From Chytridium lagenaria (lineage: Eukaryota; Chytridiomycota; Chytridiomycetes; Chytridiales; Chytridiaceae): a stretch of DNA of 64,000 bases. The position numbers and the translations under genes are program-made. Positions 1 through 8,459 of the stretch are shown here, piece by piece. The stretch is from positions 95,204-159,203 of the forward strand of contig JAHLKC010000095.1 of NCBI GenBank assembly GCA_025449115.1, in the 5' to 3' direction. How positions within the stretch are numbered: position 1 is the first letter of the stretch; each line of letters starts with the position of its first letter. The notes beneath the pieces were generated by a model. That model saw nothing but the letters and a program-made list of their open reading frames with translations. It was not told where the DNA came from and ran no database searches.

Positions 1-2
1 AT

Positions 3-3000
3 ATTACTGTCAAGGACAAATACCCCTTGCCTCGTATTGATGAGACCTTTGACCGTCTGGCTGGCATGACACTTTTTACCTCCCTTGATTTATTATCTGG
101 GTTTTGGCAAATCAAAATCCCACCCAGTGAACGCCATAAGACTGCCTTCGTTACTTCTGGTGGTCAATGGCAATATAAGGTGATGCCCTTTGGTCTTACC
201 AATAGCCCTCCAACATTCCAACGTTGCATGGACCTTGTCCTTGCTGGGTTGAAATGGTCTATCTGCATGGTCTACATTGATGATATTATCGTATTTTCAC
301 AAGACATCAACGAACATTTCTCTAACCTCCGTATGGTTTTCTCTCGCCTTGCTGAGTTCAATTTGAAGTTAAAGCCCAAAAAGTGTCATTTTTGTTTTGA
401 TATTCTACCTTTCCTGGGACACGTCGTGTCTAAAGACGGTTTACAAGCTGACCCAGAGAAACTAAAATCTCTTGACGATTACCCAGTTCCTAAGACTGTT
501 AAACAAGTTCAGATGTTTTTAGGACTTACGCAATATTTCCGGCGTTTTGTTCCCAATTTCTCTGATGTAGCCTTCCCCATTACTACACTACTTCGTAAAG
601 ATACTCCTTTTGCGTGGACTGATTCTTGTCAGGCTGCTTTCCTTAAGATAATTGACATTCTTAAAGCTATGCTTACTATGCGCTTACCTCAAGCTGGCGA
701 TAAACTCGTGATTTCATGCGACGCGTCTAAATACGGCATGGGCGCTGCACTTTTCATTGACGATAATGGTGTTTACCACCCTGTTGCCTTTGCTTCTCGA
801 ACTTTATCCGACACTGAGTGCAACTACTCAAATACTGATCGCGAAGGCCTCGCCGTCGTTTGGGCAGCTGATACTTTTGCTCATTACACCTGGAATACTC
901 CATACAAGATTGAAACTGATCATTCAGCCCTTTTGTCCCTCTTTGCCAAAGGCGACCTCAAAGGCCGTTTTGCTCGTTTTGCTTATGCTCTTCACGATCA
1001 TGATATTGAACTTGTTCATACTCCTGGCAAAAGTCAAGCCGTTGCTGACGCACTTTCTCGTGCATTTAAGTCCACATTATCCCCACCCACCCTCCCTTCA
1101 GAAATTCCTGCTGCGGCTTTTCTTACTAGTGACCACGTCTTTGTTGGTAAACGCGCTCCCCTTAACGTGGATCTTTTTACCCTCCCCGACCCCTCTCTTG
1201 AAAACCGGGGCATTGACCCTCCTACAGATGATCAGAACTTTATGAATTCGTTAGATGACATTCAGAAAGATGAGGAATTACCTACAGATTATATCCTGTG
1301 CGTCAACCCCCAACATTTGTTGGAATTACTAAGTGGTAATCGCCGTTATGAGTTCAGAAAATATAACTTGCCTGGTGCTCGTCGCCTCTGGCTCTTTCAA
1401 CGAAATGTTAATCGTCTTACTCATGTATTATCTGTAAATGATGCTATAATGCCTGGCAACCTACAAGAAGCTTACAATATATTTGGTTCTGAATCTACAC
1501 ACTTCCAACAATATTTCGCTTTTCCCATCATTGAAATCCAAGAATTGGCACTCCCTATCACTGAGGAGACTCTTCGAGTATGTTATAACGTCACCGATAG
1601 CCTCTTTTCAAGACCTGTCGTTCCAAAAGAACTTGTAATCGGAGTCGCTCAGCAACTTCACACCATCTGGCCCATTAAGCCCTTCACTACTTCTAAGTTT
1701 GTTGAAAAAGACTTTAAGATCCTTAGTTGGAATGTAAACAGTTTTCGAGCTTTCCTGAAGAAGCTCTACGCACTCAAAAAAGAAAGTCAAGACCTCGATA
1801 TGGTTCAATTCTTTGCCAAGTACCTTGACGATGAGAACTTCTCTATTGTCTGCCTTCAAGAAACTATGCTTGGTGATGAGACTAAGATTCGCGACCTTCT
1901 CAATAAACTTCCCAACTGGGTATCTTTTTCTAATGAACCTGATCAGCCAGGTCGTAACGGTGTTATGACCATGGTTAGGAAGGATGTTCCTGTTTTAAGA
2001 ATTATACAAGGTCTTGATATTTCCACCGCCTATTCACCTAATGCTTCACCCGTCGTTGGCGCCTTTGGAGAAGAAGGTCGCTGCCTTACCATCCAGTTGC
2101 CTTCACTTAGTATAGTGAATGTATATGTCCCTAATGGAACACGCTATACTCACCGACAAGAGTACAAAATGCACTTCCTAGAGGCCTTCACTAGGTTTAA
2201 CTATGATCTTAAGCAAGTTACTCCAGTGATAGTGGTCGGCGATATGAATATTGCCCGAACGGACTTTGACGTTTGTAATCCTTGTGCCTTCTATGGCATC
2301 TCTGGCTTTAGAGCTGAGGAACAAAAGTGGTTCAAGGAATTTATGAAACTCGGCTTTAAAGATGGTTTCCGCGAGACGCACCCTACCACTCCTGGTTATA
2401 CTTGGTTCAACCCCCAACAAAGATATAAGCCTATATGGAGAATAGATTATTTTCTTATTGATTCCGCTATACCCAGTCTTTGGCGCGTCGACCATGAACA
2501 TCCCAATACCCTAACTGACCACGCGTCGTTACACTTTACTATGACGACCACACCAGATTTGTGTGATGGTGATATAACGCTTCCGTCTCTCATTGAGATC
2601 ATGGCTACCTCTGCGTCAGATGTCAACAATGACCCAGATGATCCTAATCTTCATAGAATAAACGAGTTTGCTTTATTCAGAAAGACTCCAAAGCAATTCC
2701 AAGAACTCCAAAGTGAAGACCCCGACTTTGGAGACATTATCTTATTCCTTGAGACTGGGATTTTACCAGAGGCTGCTGATTCTCGCAAGGCTGTACTTAA
2801 TGGTTCACGTAATATGATACTCCGTGATAAACTCTTGTATAAGGTTACTCATGTCCATGATTACCTTTTGAAACGATCCCCTGTTCGCGTATCTCTCTGT
2901 ATACCCTTTGAGCTTCGTGAAGCTGCCTGTCTTCAGGTACACAATGACCTCTTTTCTGGCCATCTTGGTAATCAAAAGATTCTCCCAACTGTCCTTGATA

Positions 3001-3596
3001 GATATTGGTGGCCGACTATATCCCGCGACCTCCGTCGTCACGTCGACTCTTGCCTAGAATGTCAGAAGACCAAGGACATTCCCCTTCGTGCTGGCTCTAT
3101 CCGACCTGTTCCTTTTGGCCATAAGCCTTGGGATCGGGTTGCTGTAGACATTCTTGGTCCTCTTATGGATAGCAAAAGAAAGAATAAGTATATTGTTGTA
3201 ATAACTGACTACTTCACTCGCTGGGCCGACGCTTATGCGGTTGCGGATATTGAAACTGAAACTGTAGCTCGTACTATTGTTGAGGAATGCTTTTGTCGCT
3301 ATGGTATACCTCTGACTATGCATTCTGATCAAGGTCCTCAGTTTGTGAGTGAGTTAATGAAGAAGGTTAGCACTATACTTGGCTTTAATCAGTCTTACTC
3401 TTCCCCCTATTGGCCGCGTGCCAATGGCCTTGTAGAGAGATTCAATAAAACTCTGTGTCAGATGCTTAGAGCATATATTAATCAACAGACCCATGACGAC
3501 TGGGACGAGTTAATCCCTTATGTCCTATTCGCTTATCGGACTACTGTTCATCCTGCTACCCAAGAGACTCCTTTTTCTTCTGATGTTTGGCCGTGA
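3..3596 (+). CDS. Gypsy pol polyprotein: RT, RNase H, ASCH-like, EEP nuclease, integrase core (partial)
   Basis: The frame is open from base 3; residues below count from the ATG at 27. RT occupies about residues 1-220, with the catalytic YIDD at 83-86 (bases 273-284). RNase H follows to about residue 350, with CDASKYG, DREG and VADALSR. An ASCH-like segment spans about 421-522 and an EEP domain about 564-838. The integrase begins with an HHCC zinc site (HNDLFSGH to CLEC) near base 2,950-3,065, and its DDE core shows the Asp of VDILGP, the Asp of HSDQG and the Glu of GLVERFN. The copied polyprotein would reverse-transcribe and integrate the element. The frame ends at 3,596 because of an apparent single extra T in a run of five Ts near 3,570; the next frame resumes FLLMFGREALTP, the usual post-core integrase motif. 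Confidence 0.92.
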   Translation: MTVKDKYPLPRIDETFDRLAGMTLFTSLDLLSGFWQIKIPPSERHKTAFVTSGGQWQYKVMPFGLTNSPPTFQRCMDLVLAGLKWSICMVYIDDIIVFSQDINEHFSNLRMVFSRLAEFNLKLKPKKCHFCFDILPFLGHVVSKDGLQADPEKLKSLDDYPVPKTVKQVQMFLGLTQYFRRFVPNFSDVAFPITTLLRKDTPFAWTDSCQAAFLKIIDILKAMLTMRLPQAGDKLVISCDASKYGMGAALFIDDNGVYHPVAFASRTLSDTECNYSNTDREGLAVVWAADTFAHYTWNTPYKIETDHSALLSLFAKGDLKGRFARFAYALHDHDIELVHTPGKSQAVADALSRAFKSTLSPPTLPSEIPAAAFLTSDHVFVGKRAPLNVDLFTLPDPSLENRGIDPPTDDQNFMNSLDDIQKDEELPTDYILCVNPQHLLELLSGNRRYEFRKYNLPGARRLWLFQRNVNRLTHVLSVNDAIMPGNLQEAYNIFGSESTHFQQYFAFPIIEIQELALPITEETLRVCYNVTDSLFSRPVVPKELVIGVAQQLHTIWPIKPFTTSKFVEKDFKILSWNVNSFRAFLKKLYALKKESQDLDMVQFFAKYLDDENFSIVCLQETMLGDETKIRDLLNKLPNWVSFSNEPDQPGRNGVMTMVRKDVPVLRIIQGLDISTAYSPNASPVVGAFGEEGRCLTIQLPSLSIVNVYVPNGTRYTHRQEYKMHFLEAFTRFNYDLKQVTPVIVVGDMNIARTDFDVCNPCAFYGISGFRAEEQKWFKEFMKLGFKDGFRETHPTTPGYTWFNPQQRYKPIWRIDYFLIDSAIPSLWRVDHEHPNTLTDHASLHFTMTTTPDLCDGDITLPSLIEIMATSASDVNNDPDDPNLHRINEFALFRKTPKQFQELQSEDPDFGDIILFLETGILPEAADSRKAVLNGSRNMILRDKLLYKVTHVHDYLLKRSPVRVSLCIPFELREAACLQVHNDLFSGHLGNQKILPTVLDRYWWPTISRDLRRHVDSCLECQKTKDIPLRAGSIRPVPFGHKPWDRVAVDILGPLMDSKRKNKYIVVITDYFTRWADAYAVADIETETVARTIVEECFCRYGIPLTMHSDQGPQFVSELMKKVSTILGFNQSYSSPYWPRANGLVERFNKTLCQMLRAYINQQTHDDWDELIPYVLFAYRTTVHPATQETPFSSDVWP
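1287..1592 (+). other. ASCH-like (PUA-fold) domain inside gypsy pol
   Basis: About 100 residues between RNase H and the EEP domain match the layout I know for fungal ASCH proteins: a strand with a CVNP turn, a helix, then LLSGNRRYEFRKYNLPG with the family's G-x-(K/R)-x-Y-E-x-R-K signature. A hydrophobic strand (RRLWLF), a THVLSV strand and a closing IIEIQELALPIT segment follow. ASCH domains belong to the PUA-like superfamily and are thought to bind RNA or modified bases. The reading frame is continuous with RT and integrase, so it is part of the polyprotein. The family call is from motif recognition only, without a profile search. Confidence 0.68.
1716..2546 (+). other. EEP (exonuclease III/AP-endonuclease-like) domain inside gypsy pol
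   Basis: About 277 residues show the ordered EEP motifs: ILSWNVNSFRA, IVCLQET with the metal-binding Glu, GRNGV, IVNVYVPNG, VVGDMNIA with the Asp and Asn of the active site, RIDYFLID and TDHASL with the catalytic Asp-His pair. All core catalytic residues appear to be present, so the domain looks as if it was active when inserted. The motif set is closest to exonuclease III/APE-type nucleases rather than to phosphatases. In LINE elements an EEP domain precedes RT; here it follows RNase H and precedes integrase. Confidence 0.9.
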
Positions 3597-4260
3597 AGCT
3601 CTTACTCCTGCTGACCTTCGATTCGGTTTCTCCTCACGAGACCTAGCCGACGACGAGCGTTGGGAAGAAGATGTTGATCCTGTTGCGATCCTATCTTCTA
3701 ATATATCTGCTTCCTCCATGACTCCCCATCGTGTAGCTGGATGCTATGTTCGGTGCTGGAATAAAGTTAAACATCATTGGTCCAAACAAACCCATGGTTA
3801 CTCTGTTGACATGACTACAGCTGAACGACTTTCCGCTATTATATCCTGCTTTGAACTTGACGTTTTTTATATACTATATAATAGCTCCGAGAATAATAAC
3901 TCCAGTTATCCACAACATCGTGTATTTAACGTTAAGTTGAGAGGATACTCTTTACCCTACGTATATCTAAAGTCGACCTCTTTTACCCATAACGACGTAA
4001 GATACATAGTTGGTGTCTATGCTCGTGACGGCTTATTCAGTCCCTCTCGTTCTGATTCACTCTATTACTTTGAACGACCTTCCGGCTCGCTTTATTATCG
4101 AGGATCCCTACTACTTGATCCCTCCCGGATACTGTCTCCTAACAACCCATGCACACCCCTTTGGCCTGGATTCGGCTACGGCCCCTTTTCTTATTCCTTG
4201 TCCACTCCGGATGTCCCTCTTTTAGCGATCGACACCCCTCCAACGATCCCGTCATTGATC
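3576..4260 (+). CDS. Gypsy pol continuation: end of integrase core plus an extra unidentified segment
   Basis: The second frame picks up with FLLMFGREALTPADLRFGF, the motif that normally follows the integrase catalytic core in gypsy elements. In ordinary elements the Gln/Arg-rich helix and GPY-type module follow within about 50 residues. Here about 170 residues intervene (roughly bases 3,710-4,230), rich in Tyr, Ser and aromatic residues, before the expected helix resumes in a third frame at about 4,340. I do not recognise this segment. It has no stop codons over about 600 bases, which favours real coding sequence over a decayed insertion. A frame change lies somewhere between 4,150 and 4,280. 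Confidence 0.6.
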
Positions 4261-5360
4261 ATACTGGTGCATACACAACCTACACCAATTATCGCGCTCA
4301 AGCTTCGGTTTTTGCCAATATTGATGAAAATATTGAGAGGTTCCTAAATGATGCCTTAAATGACCACCGTCAGGCGGCTAAGGATTACGCTACGTGTCTT
4401 CCTGCCCGCATTGCTCTAGCTAAAGGTATCCTGGCTAAATATCATCGTGAAAATGCTCTTGCTAAAGCGGATAAAAGTATCGAACCTTTTCGCTTTGATA
4501 TTGGTGATCAAGTTTGGTTATCAATTCCTTTCCCTGCAGATCCTTCCCCAAAGTTTGCATTCCGTTGGTCTGGCCCAATGCGGATTATTGGTGTTAGTGC
4601 TGATCGCAGCCGCTATAACTTAGTTGAATACCTACCTGATGGTCGTCTCCTACCTCGATGGGCCAATGCTGCTCGTCTGAGACCCTATGCCAATCTACCT
4701 CCTCTTGATAGCGCCACTGACGCTGCTTTTGACTCGAAAACTGAAGACTTTGAAGCTGAAGTCAAGGCCTGGAGAGAGTTAGAGATCCTTCAGCGCCGTC
4801 CTCCTAATCACATTAAGACTCAACCTGGTGTCAACCGGGAACTCTTTCGTCGCTTTGACCCTACTGTCGCTGATGCTTGCCCTGATGATCCCGAGTATTA
4901 TATAGAGAAACTCGCAGCCCATGACTTTGATGAAGATGAATATGTTTATCGCTACTCTGTTAAGTACCTTGGCCAGGGTTCTCATCAGAACAAATGGTAT
5001 CTTGAGTCCGACCTCCCCAAACTTATTGTTGATGATTATTGGCAAGAGCTCCACGCTCGCAACCCTGTTGCTCACATGAAGCGTCAGGCTTTCCTTAAAC
5101 GCAGAATGCGCCGACCCAAGGGTAAAGAACCTGCTCTTATAGCACCTCGTCCTCCGACGCGTGTCCTCGTTGAGGATGATGAACTCCCCTTGGCCGCTTC
5201 TTTTAGTACGCGTCGCCGACGCCCTCCTTTATTCTATAATGTTGATCCAGACATTGTCCCTCATTCTGGCCCCTCTCGCAGGACTAAGCCTGTTGAGTAT
5301 GTCACTGAAGCTGATAACCACGGTTTCCGTTTTAATAGTGATGCCGATTCTGATTCGTAA
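4255..5360 (+). CDS. Gypsy pol C-terminus: integrase C-terminal module and chromodomain
   Basis: The frame begins to match expectation at the helix DHRQAAKDYA. It continues with the FDIGDQVWLSIPFP and RWSGPMRIIGV strands of the integrase GPY/SH3-like module. A chromodomain follows at bases 4,890-5,055: EYYIEKLAAHDF, YRYSVKYLGQG, KWYLESDLPKLIVDDYW, with aromatic positions typical of a methyl-lysine cage. In chromoviruses this domain directs integration to heterochromatin. A basic Arg/Lys-rich tail ends at TAA 5,358-5,360. The ORF may read further upstream to an ATG at 4,149 but that stretch overlaps the preceding frame and is probably not used. Confidence 0.8.
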
Positions 5361-5418
5361 ATCTCTTTCCCTATAACTTTGGTGTTATTATCTATCATCA
5401 CTTACGTGATGCTCTCTT

Positions 5419-5432
5419 AAAAATGCGGAGAA
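5419..5432 (+). promoter_or_regulatory. Polypurine tract before the gypsy 3' LTR
   Basis: A purine-rich stretch (aaaaatgcggagaa) directly precedes the TG that starts the putative LTR, as expected for plus-strand priming. Confidence 0.5.
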
Positions 5433-5791
5433 TGTGAAATATTGAAGGTTCTCTTATATTTCACGTGATATATTTTACTATAAATAAAAGATTAATGACT
5501 ATAAATGATTGTCTTAGCCTAGGCGTCACTTATATTTCCAAGAGTACGTGTTCTCTTATATGATGATTCTTTGTTGTCAAATTACGACTGACGTCACTAA
5601 TGCGTATTTGTTTAAAGTTATATGAGCGCGTTAGGAACGAGCAGACGTACTTATGTATATAGGGGTTTATGTGTTTATTGTTTATATTTTTCTCGTTTCT
5701 TGTTTGTTTTGTTGTTTACTATATCCTTTTTTGACTAACTTATTTACAGCAGCAAAATTAATAATAAACTGAGAGAGAAGTTGTCCCCACA
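5433..5791 (+). repeat. Putative 3' LTR of gypsy element 1
   Basis: The stretch starts with TGTGAAAT after the purine tract and can end at CCCCACA. It contains a TATA-like tatgtatata at about 5,652 and an aataaact polyadenylation-like site at about 5,763, in the order expected for U3-R. No second copy is available in the window, so both boundaries, especially the 3' one, are estimates. Confidence 0.5.
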
Positions 5792-6363
5792 AAAATCATC
5801 ATATCCTGTCCTGTTTGTGCATGATCTTCCCCCCCACATTGCTTATATGACACCATGTCTTTCTATCTGCCTCTTACTTGGAATGGGCCCTGTTTTAATT
5901 AAGTCGTAAAGTGTACCATGGCACGGGATGTTGTGACATGCTCTTGAATGAGAACTCCTTCAATGCCCCTCCTGATGCTCATGGACGATGACAGGCAAGT
6001 ACGCTACGCTATTCCCCCTCTTATGCATGCCATTGAGTCCTGAAACGACTCCACCACCTGGGAGCGCGTGGAAATACGACTTGACTGCTGGTTTGCATAG
6101 GTAATGGGTTATATAATAAGTTGTTGGAAGAGTCTTGTAGATTGACACCAGAATGGTTGTTAGACATAGCTTAGAGCTTTGTCACCCTAGTATCTTCATT
6201 GATCGGCATTGTTGGAAACCCTTAGAAAAAACCCCATTAGAATCACTTCATCCTCACACCTTAAATTCATACTACTAACATTGAGTGTAATAGCTCTTTA
6301 ATGAGTAGACTTGTTACTGCTAATCTTCATTAGACATGTAATGACATCTTGTGATCTCCTCCT
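5792..6363. other. Spacer between the two gypsy elements, nothing recognised
   Basis: No open frame with a recognisable product. It may contain the 5' LTR or leader of element 2, but I cannot match it to the 3' side of that element. Confidence 0.4.
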
Positions 6364-6594
6364 ATGGACTTAGAGTCCACGGAGCGTGCCCAGAGATTTC
6401 ACATCTACCCCCGACGAGTAGACATTCCTGTCAATCCTCCAAAGACAGTCAACCCAGCAATTCTTCCTCCGTCATCGTCTACTGGGTTATCAACAGGTTC
6501 ATCATCGTTGGAATCGGGAGCGGGGGCTATGAAAGCTACGGGGGTTTCACCGTTGGTTACGTCGGGTAGGGATGAACAGACGACGTTGGGATGA
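6364..6594 (+). pseudogene. Possible gag N-terminal fragment of gypsy element 2
   Basis: A 76-residue frame rich in Ser, Pro and Thr lies just upstream of the main gag-like frame. Composition and position suggest it is the start of gag separated by a frame change at about 6,595-6,640. No specific motif is recognisable. Confidence 0.3.
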
Positions 6595-6624
6595 TCGAGA
6601 AGGAGGCGGGGAGAAAGAAAGCGG

Positions 6625-7638
6625 TTGAGCCTGAGGAGAAGGACGATACTCAGAATGTCGGAGGGAACAAAGGGAAGGAGGTGGGTGCCGAGAAACTTGA
6701 AAGCAGGGGGTCAAGAACAAGAGGAGGAGAAGAGGAGGAAAAAGAAGAAGAAGGATAGAAAAAGGGAGTCGGCGGTTGAAAATGGGGGGGAAGGAAATGC
6801 AGAGGGTGGGGTTGTAGGTTCAAAAGACAAACTAGCATCTTCGGCGCCATCAAAAACCCCACAATCTCCTCAACCTTCGCCAAACCCAGATTACACTGTT
6901 CGACGGGGGGTCCACTTGAGCAATGAGGAACTCCTCCATGTCATTGATAGGCTGTTTAATCAGCCGGTATCATCTTCTCTGACGTGGGGGCAGTTCCTCG
7001 GGTTTTCACCAAGGGCTGTCAGAATGGTGATGGATCGTATTAAGGCTAAGCGGTTCCCACTCCCGGGTGAGGAGAGCATTAGTGAAGGGATGGACGTGGA
7101 TGTAGGGCTGGCGGAAGCAATGAGATCAAAACCTGACCGTTCCAGCGACCTGTTTGATACGCTTTTGAGCAGCTTTCTGGACGAGTTAGACACCAACAAG
7201 CTTTTAAAGACCCCTGAGAGTGTGGACAGCAATATGGTGGAGGCAGTGGACTGTTGCTCCTTTAGGGTGTCGGCGGATGATGTTCTGGACAGCTTCTCAG
7301 CAGACATTGCGGATGATTTGAGTGAAGCAGAGACCCTCGCACCGGAGGAAGCACGCTGCAAAGTAGTCGCAGCTAGCCCTGCACTCTACGACGTTAAGCT
7401 GGGCCTCGGAAAGCACGTAGTCACACTCAGTAAAGTCACAATTGACGGCGGCTCTCAAGTCATCACCGTGAGGCTCTCGGTTTACAAGAAAATAGGGGCT
7501 TCAGCGGGGATAGAGGAGGGAGCATCGATTAACATGAGAGGGGCTCATGGTCACACTCGGAAAGCTTGTAGGGCTCGTTCCTCGTCTTCCTGTTACCATA
7601 TTCGGTCTCACTTACTTTGTACAAGCATTCATCATTGA
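6625..7638 (+). CDS. Gag-protease polyprotein of gypsy element 2, first part
   Basis: The 337-residue frame starts with a very Lys/Arg/Glu-rich stretch and a Ser/Pro linker. A helical region follows (SNEELLHVIDRLFN, and WGQFLGFSPRAVRMVMDRIKAKR) typical of gag-like or protein-binding segments of fungal gypsy elements. Near the end a retropepsin-like fold begins at about 7,375: KVTIDGGSQVITVRL, where DGG replaces the usual DTG/DSG at the active site. The last 30 residues read out of frame; the protease continues in the frame starting at 7,547. Confidence 0.6.
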   Translation: MSLRRRTILRMSEGTKGRRWVPRNLKAGGQEQEEEKRRKKKKKDRKRESAVENGGEGNAEGGVVGSKDKLASSAPSKTPQSPQPSPNPDYTVRRGVHLSNEELLHVIDRLFNQPVSSSLTWGQFLGFSPRAVRMVMDRIKAKRFPLPGEESISEGMDVDVGLAEAMRSKPDRSSDLFDTLLSSFLDELDTNKLLKTPESVDSNMVEAVDCCSFRVSADDVLDSFSADIADDLSEAETLAPEEARCKVVAASPALYDVKLGLGKHVVTLSKVTIDGGSQVITVRLSVYKKIGASAGIEEGASINMRGAHGHTRKACRARSSSSCYHIRSHLLCTSIHH

Positions 7639-7897
7639 CGACACAGTGGATCCTAAGCCTCCTTTCGGTCTTTTGTTGGGTCAGCCCTTTATAGACCTGG
7701 CGCGGGCAGAGACGGTGTGGACAGATGAGGGTGACCAGTGGACACGTTTTCGAAGTCGGCAAGATCGCAATGTTATCCTTAAAGTCAAGACGGTGGACTC
7801 ACGTGATAGGGACAATCAATATAGTATGTCCAGCTTCAGACAGGCGCGCGCTGACCGACCCCAAGCGTGGTCCCTATACCGCGAAGATGAGGACTAG
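7547..7897 (+). pseudogene. Protease C-terminal half of gypsy element 2
   Basis: The frame carries VTIFGLTYFVQAFIIDD and GLLLGQPFIDLARAETVW. LLGQPFI corresponds to the conserved ILGRPFL flap/C-terminal motif of retropepsins. It overlaps the end of the preceding frame, so a frameshift at about 7,550 separates it from its active-site half. It ends at TAG 7,895-7,897. Confidence 0.55.
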
Positions 7898-8459
7898 CTG
7901 AATCAGCAGTGAATGTTTTGCTATTTCCCTTCTTTCCGTTCATTCCATGTCTTTCTCTCTTTTCATTTCCATTTTCTTTCGCGTCACTTCTCGTTTTTGT
8001 CGCGTAAATTGTTTCATTCACTATATTTTGTTCACACGACTTGTCTTTTCGCGTGTGTCTGACTGCTGTCCCTCTGGTGGTCTCAGGGACGTGGTTATTT
8101 GTTGTCTTTCCATCCTGTATGTTTTCTTGTCTTTCCCTTGGTCTTCGCGTTCGGTGGGCTTACTCGTTGGCTGAGGGTCTTGCTGGGTTTTTCATACAAA
8201 TGTGTTTTCTTGTCTTTCCTCGTTGTTCGCTGTCTTTTAATCCTTTTTCTCTCACCCTTGACTCTTGTGGCGAGAAGCATATAATGTGGGGGTCGGAATT
8301 TGTCAGTGGAATAAAGGTAGTGATTTAGAAACACAAAAACAATAGAGCAGGCATCAAAGGGAGGGCGACTCGAGCAAAAAAGGGGGCTAGTACCGGTCTA
8401 CGACGACGATCGCCGCAGCTGACAACGCCTACCAGCGCACAGCGCCACCCTCTGCTACA
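7898..8459. other. Pyrimidine-rich non-coding spacer between protease and RT of gypsy element 2
   Basis: Over 500 bases rich in T and C on the plus strand with no coherent frame, containing an ggaataaagg polyadenylation-like site at about 8,310. Protease and RT are normally contiguous in one polyprotein, so this is either an inserted piece, such as an LTR remnant, or the join of two copies. It resembles in composition, though not clearly in sequence, the 3' non-coding region at 13,150-13,560. Confidence 0.4.

Larger units (their letters stand above)
1..5791 (+). mobile_element. Ty3/gypsy LTR retrotransposon, element 1 (5' truncated by window)
   Basis: The window opens inside the reverse transcriptase. 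Domain order is RT, RNase H, ASCH-like, EEP nuclease, integrase, an extra unidentified segment, integrase C-terminal region, chromodomain, purine-rich tract, LTR. RT-RNase H-integrase order and the chromodomain place it with Ty3/gypsy chromoviruses. The ASCH-like and EEP domains are not part of the usual gypsy layout. The first 1,190 codons are one open frame and later parts are split by two frame changes, so this copy is fairly young but not intact. The 5' LTR, gag and protease lie outside the window. Confidence 0.92.

Noticed and set aside
757..1245. Leu-rich plus-strand frame of 162 residues
   Set aside because: It lies out of frame within the RNase H coding region of gypsy element 1 and looks like a transmembrane protein only because of codon shift.
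1716..2546. A LINE inserted into the gypsy element as explanation of the EEP domain
   Set aside because: The frame is continuous from RT through EEP to integrase, there is no second RT, no target duplication and no poly(A) tail, and element 2 has the same domain order.
3570..3600. Programmed ribosomal frameshift in gypsy element 1 integrase
   Set aside because: The break lies inside a conserved integrase motif at a run of five Ts. A random single-base gain is simpler, and programmed shifts in LTR elements lie between gag and pol.
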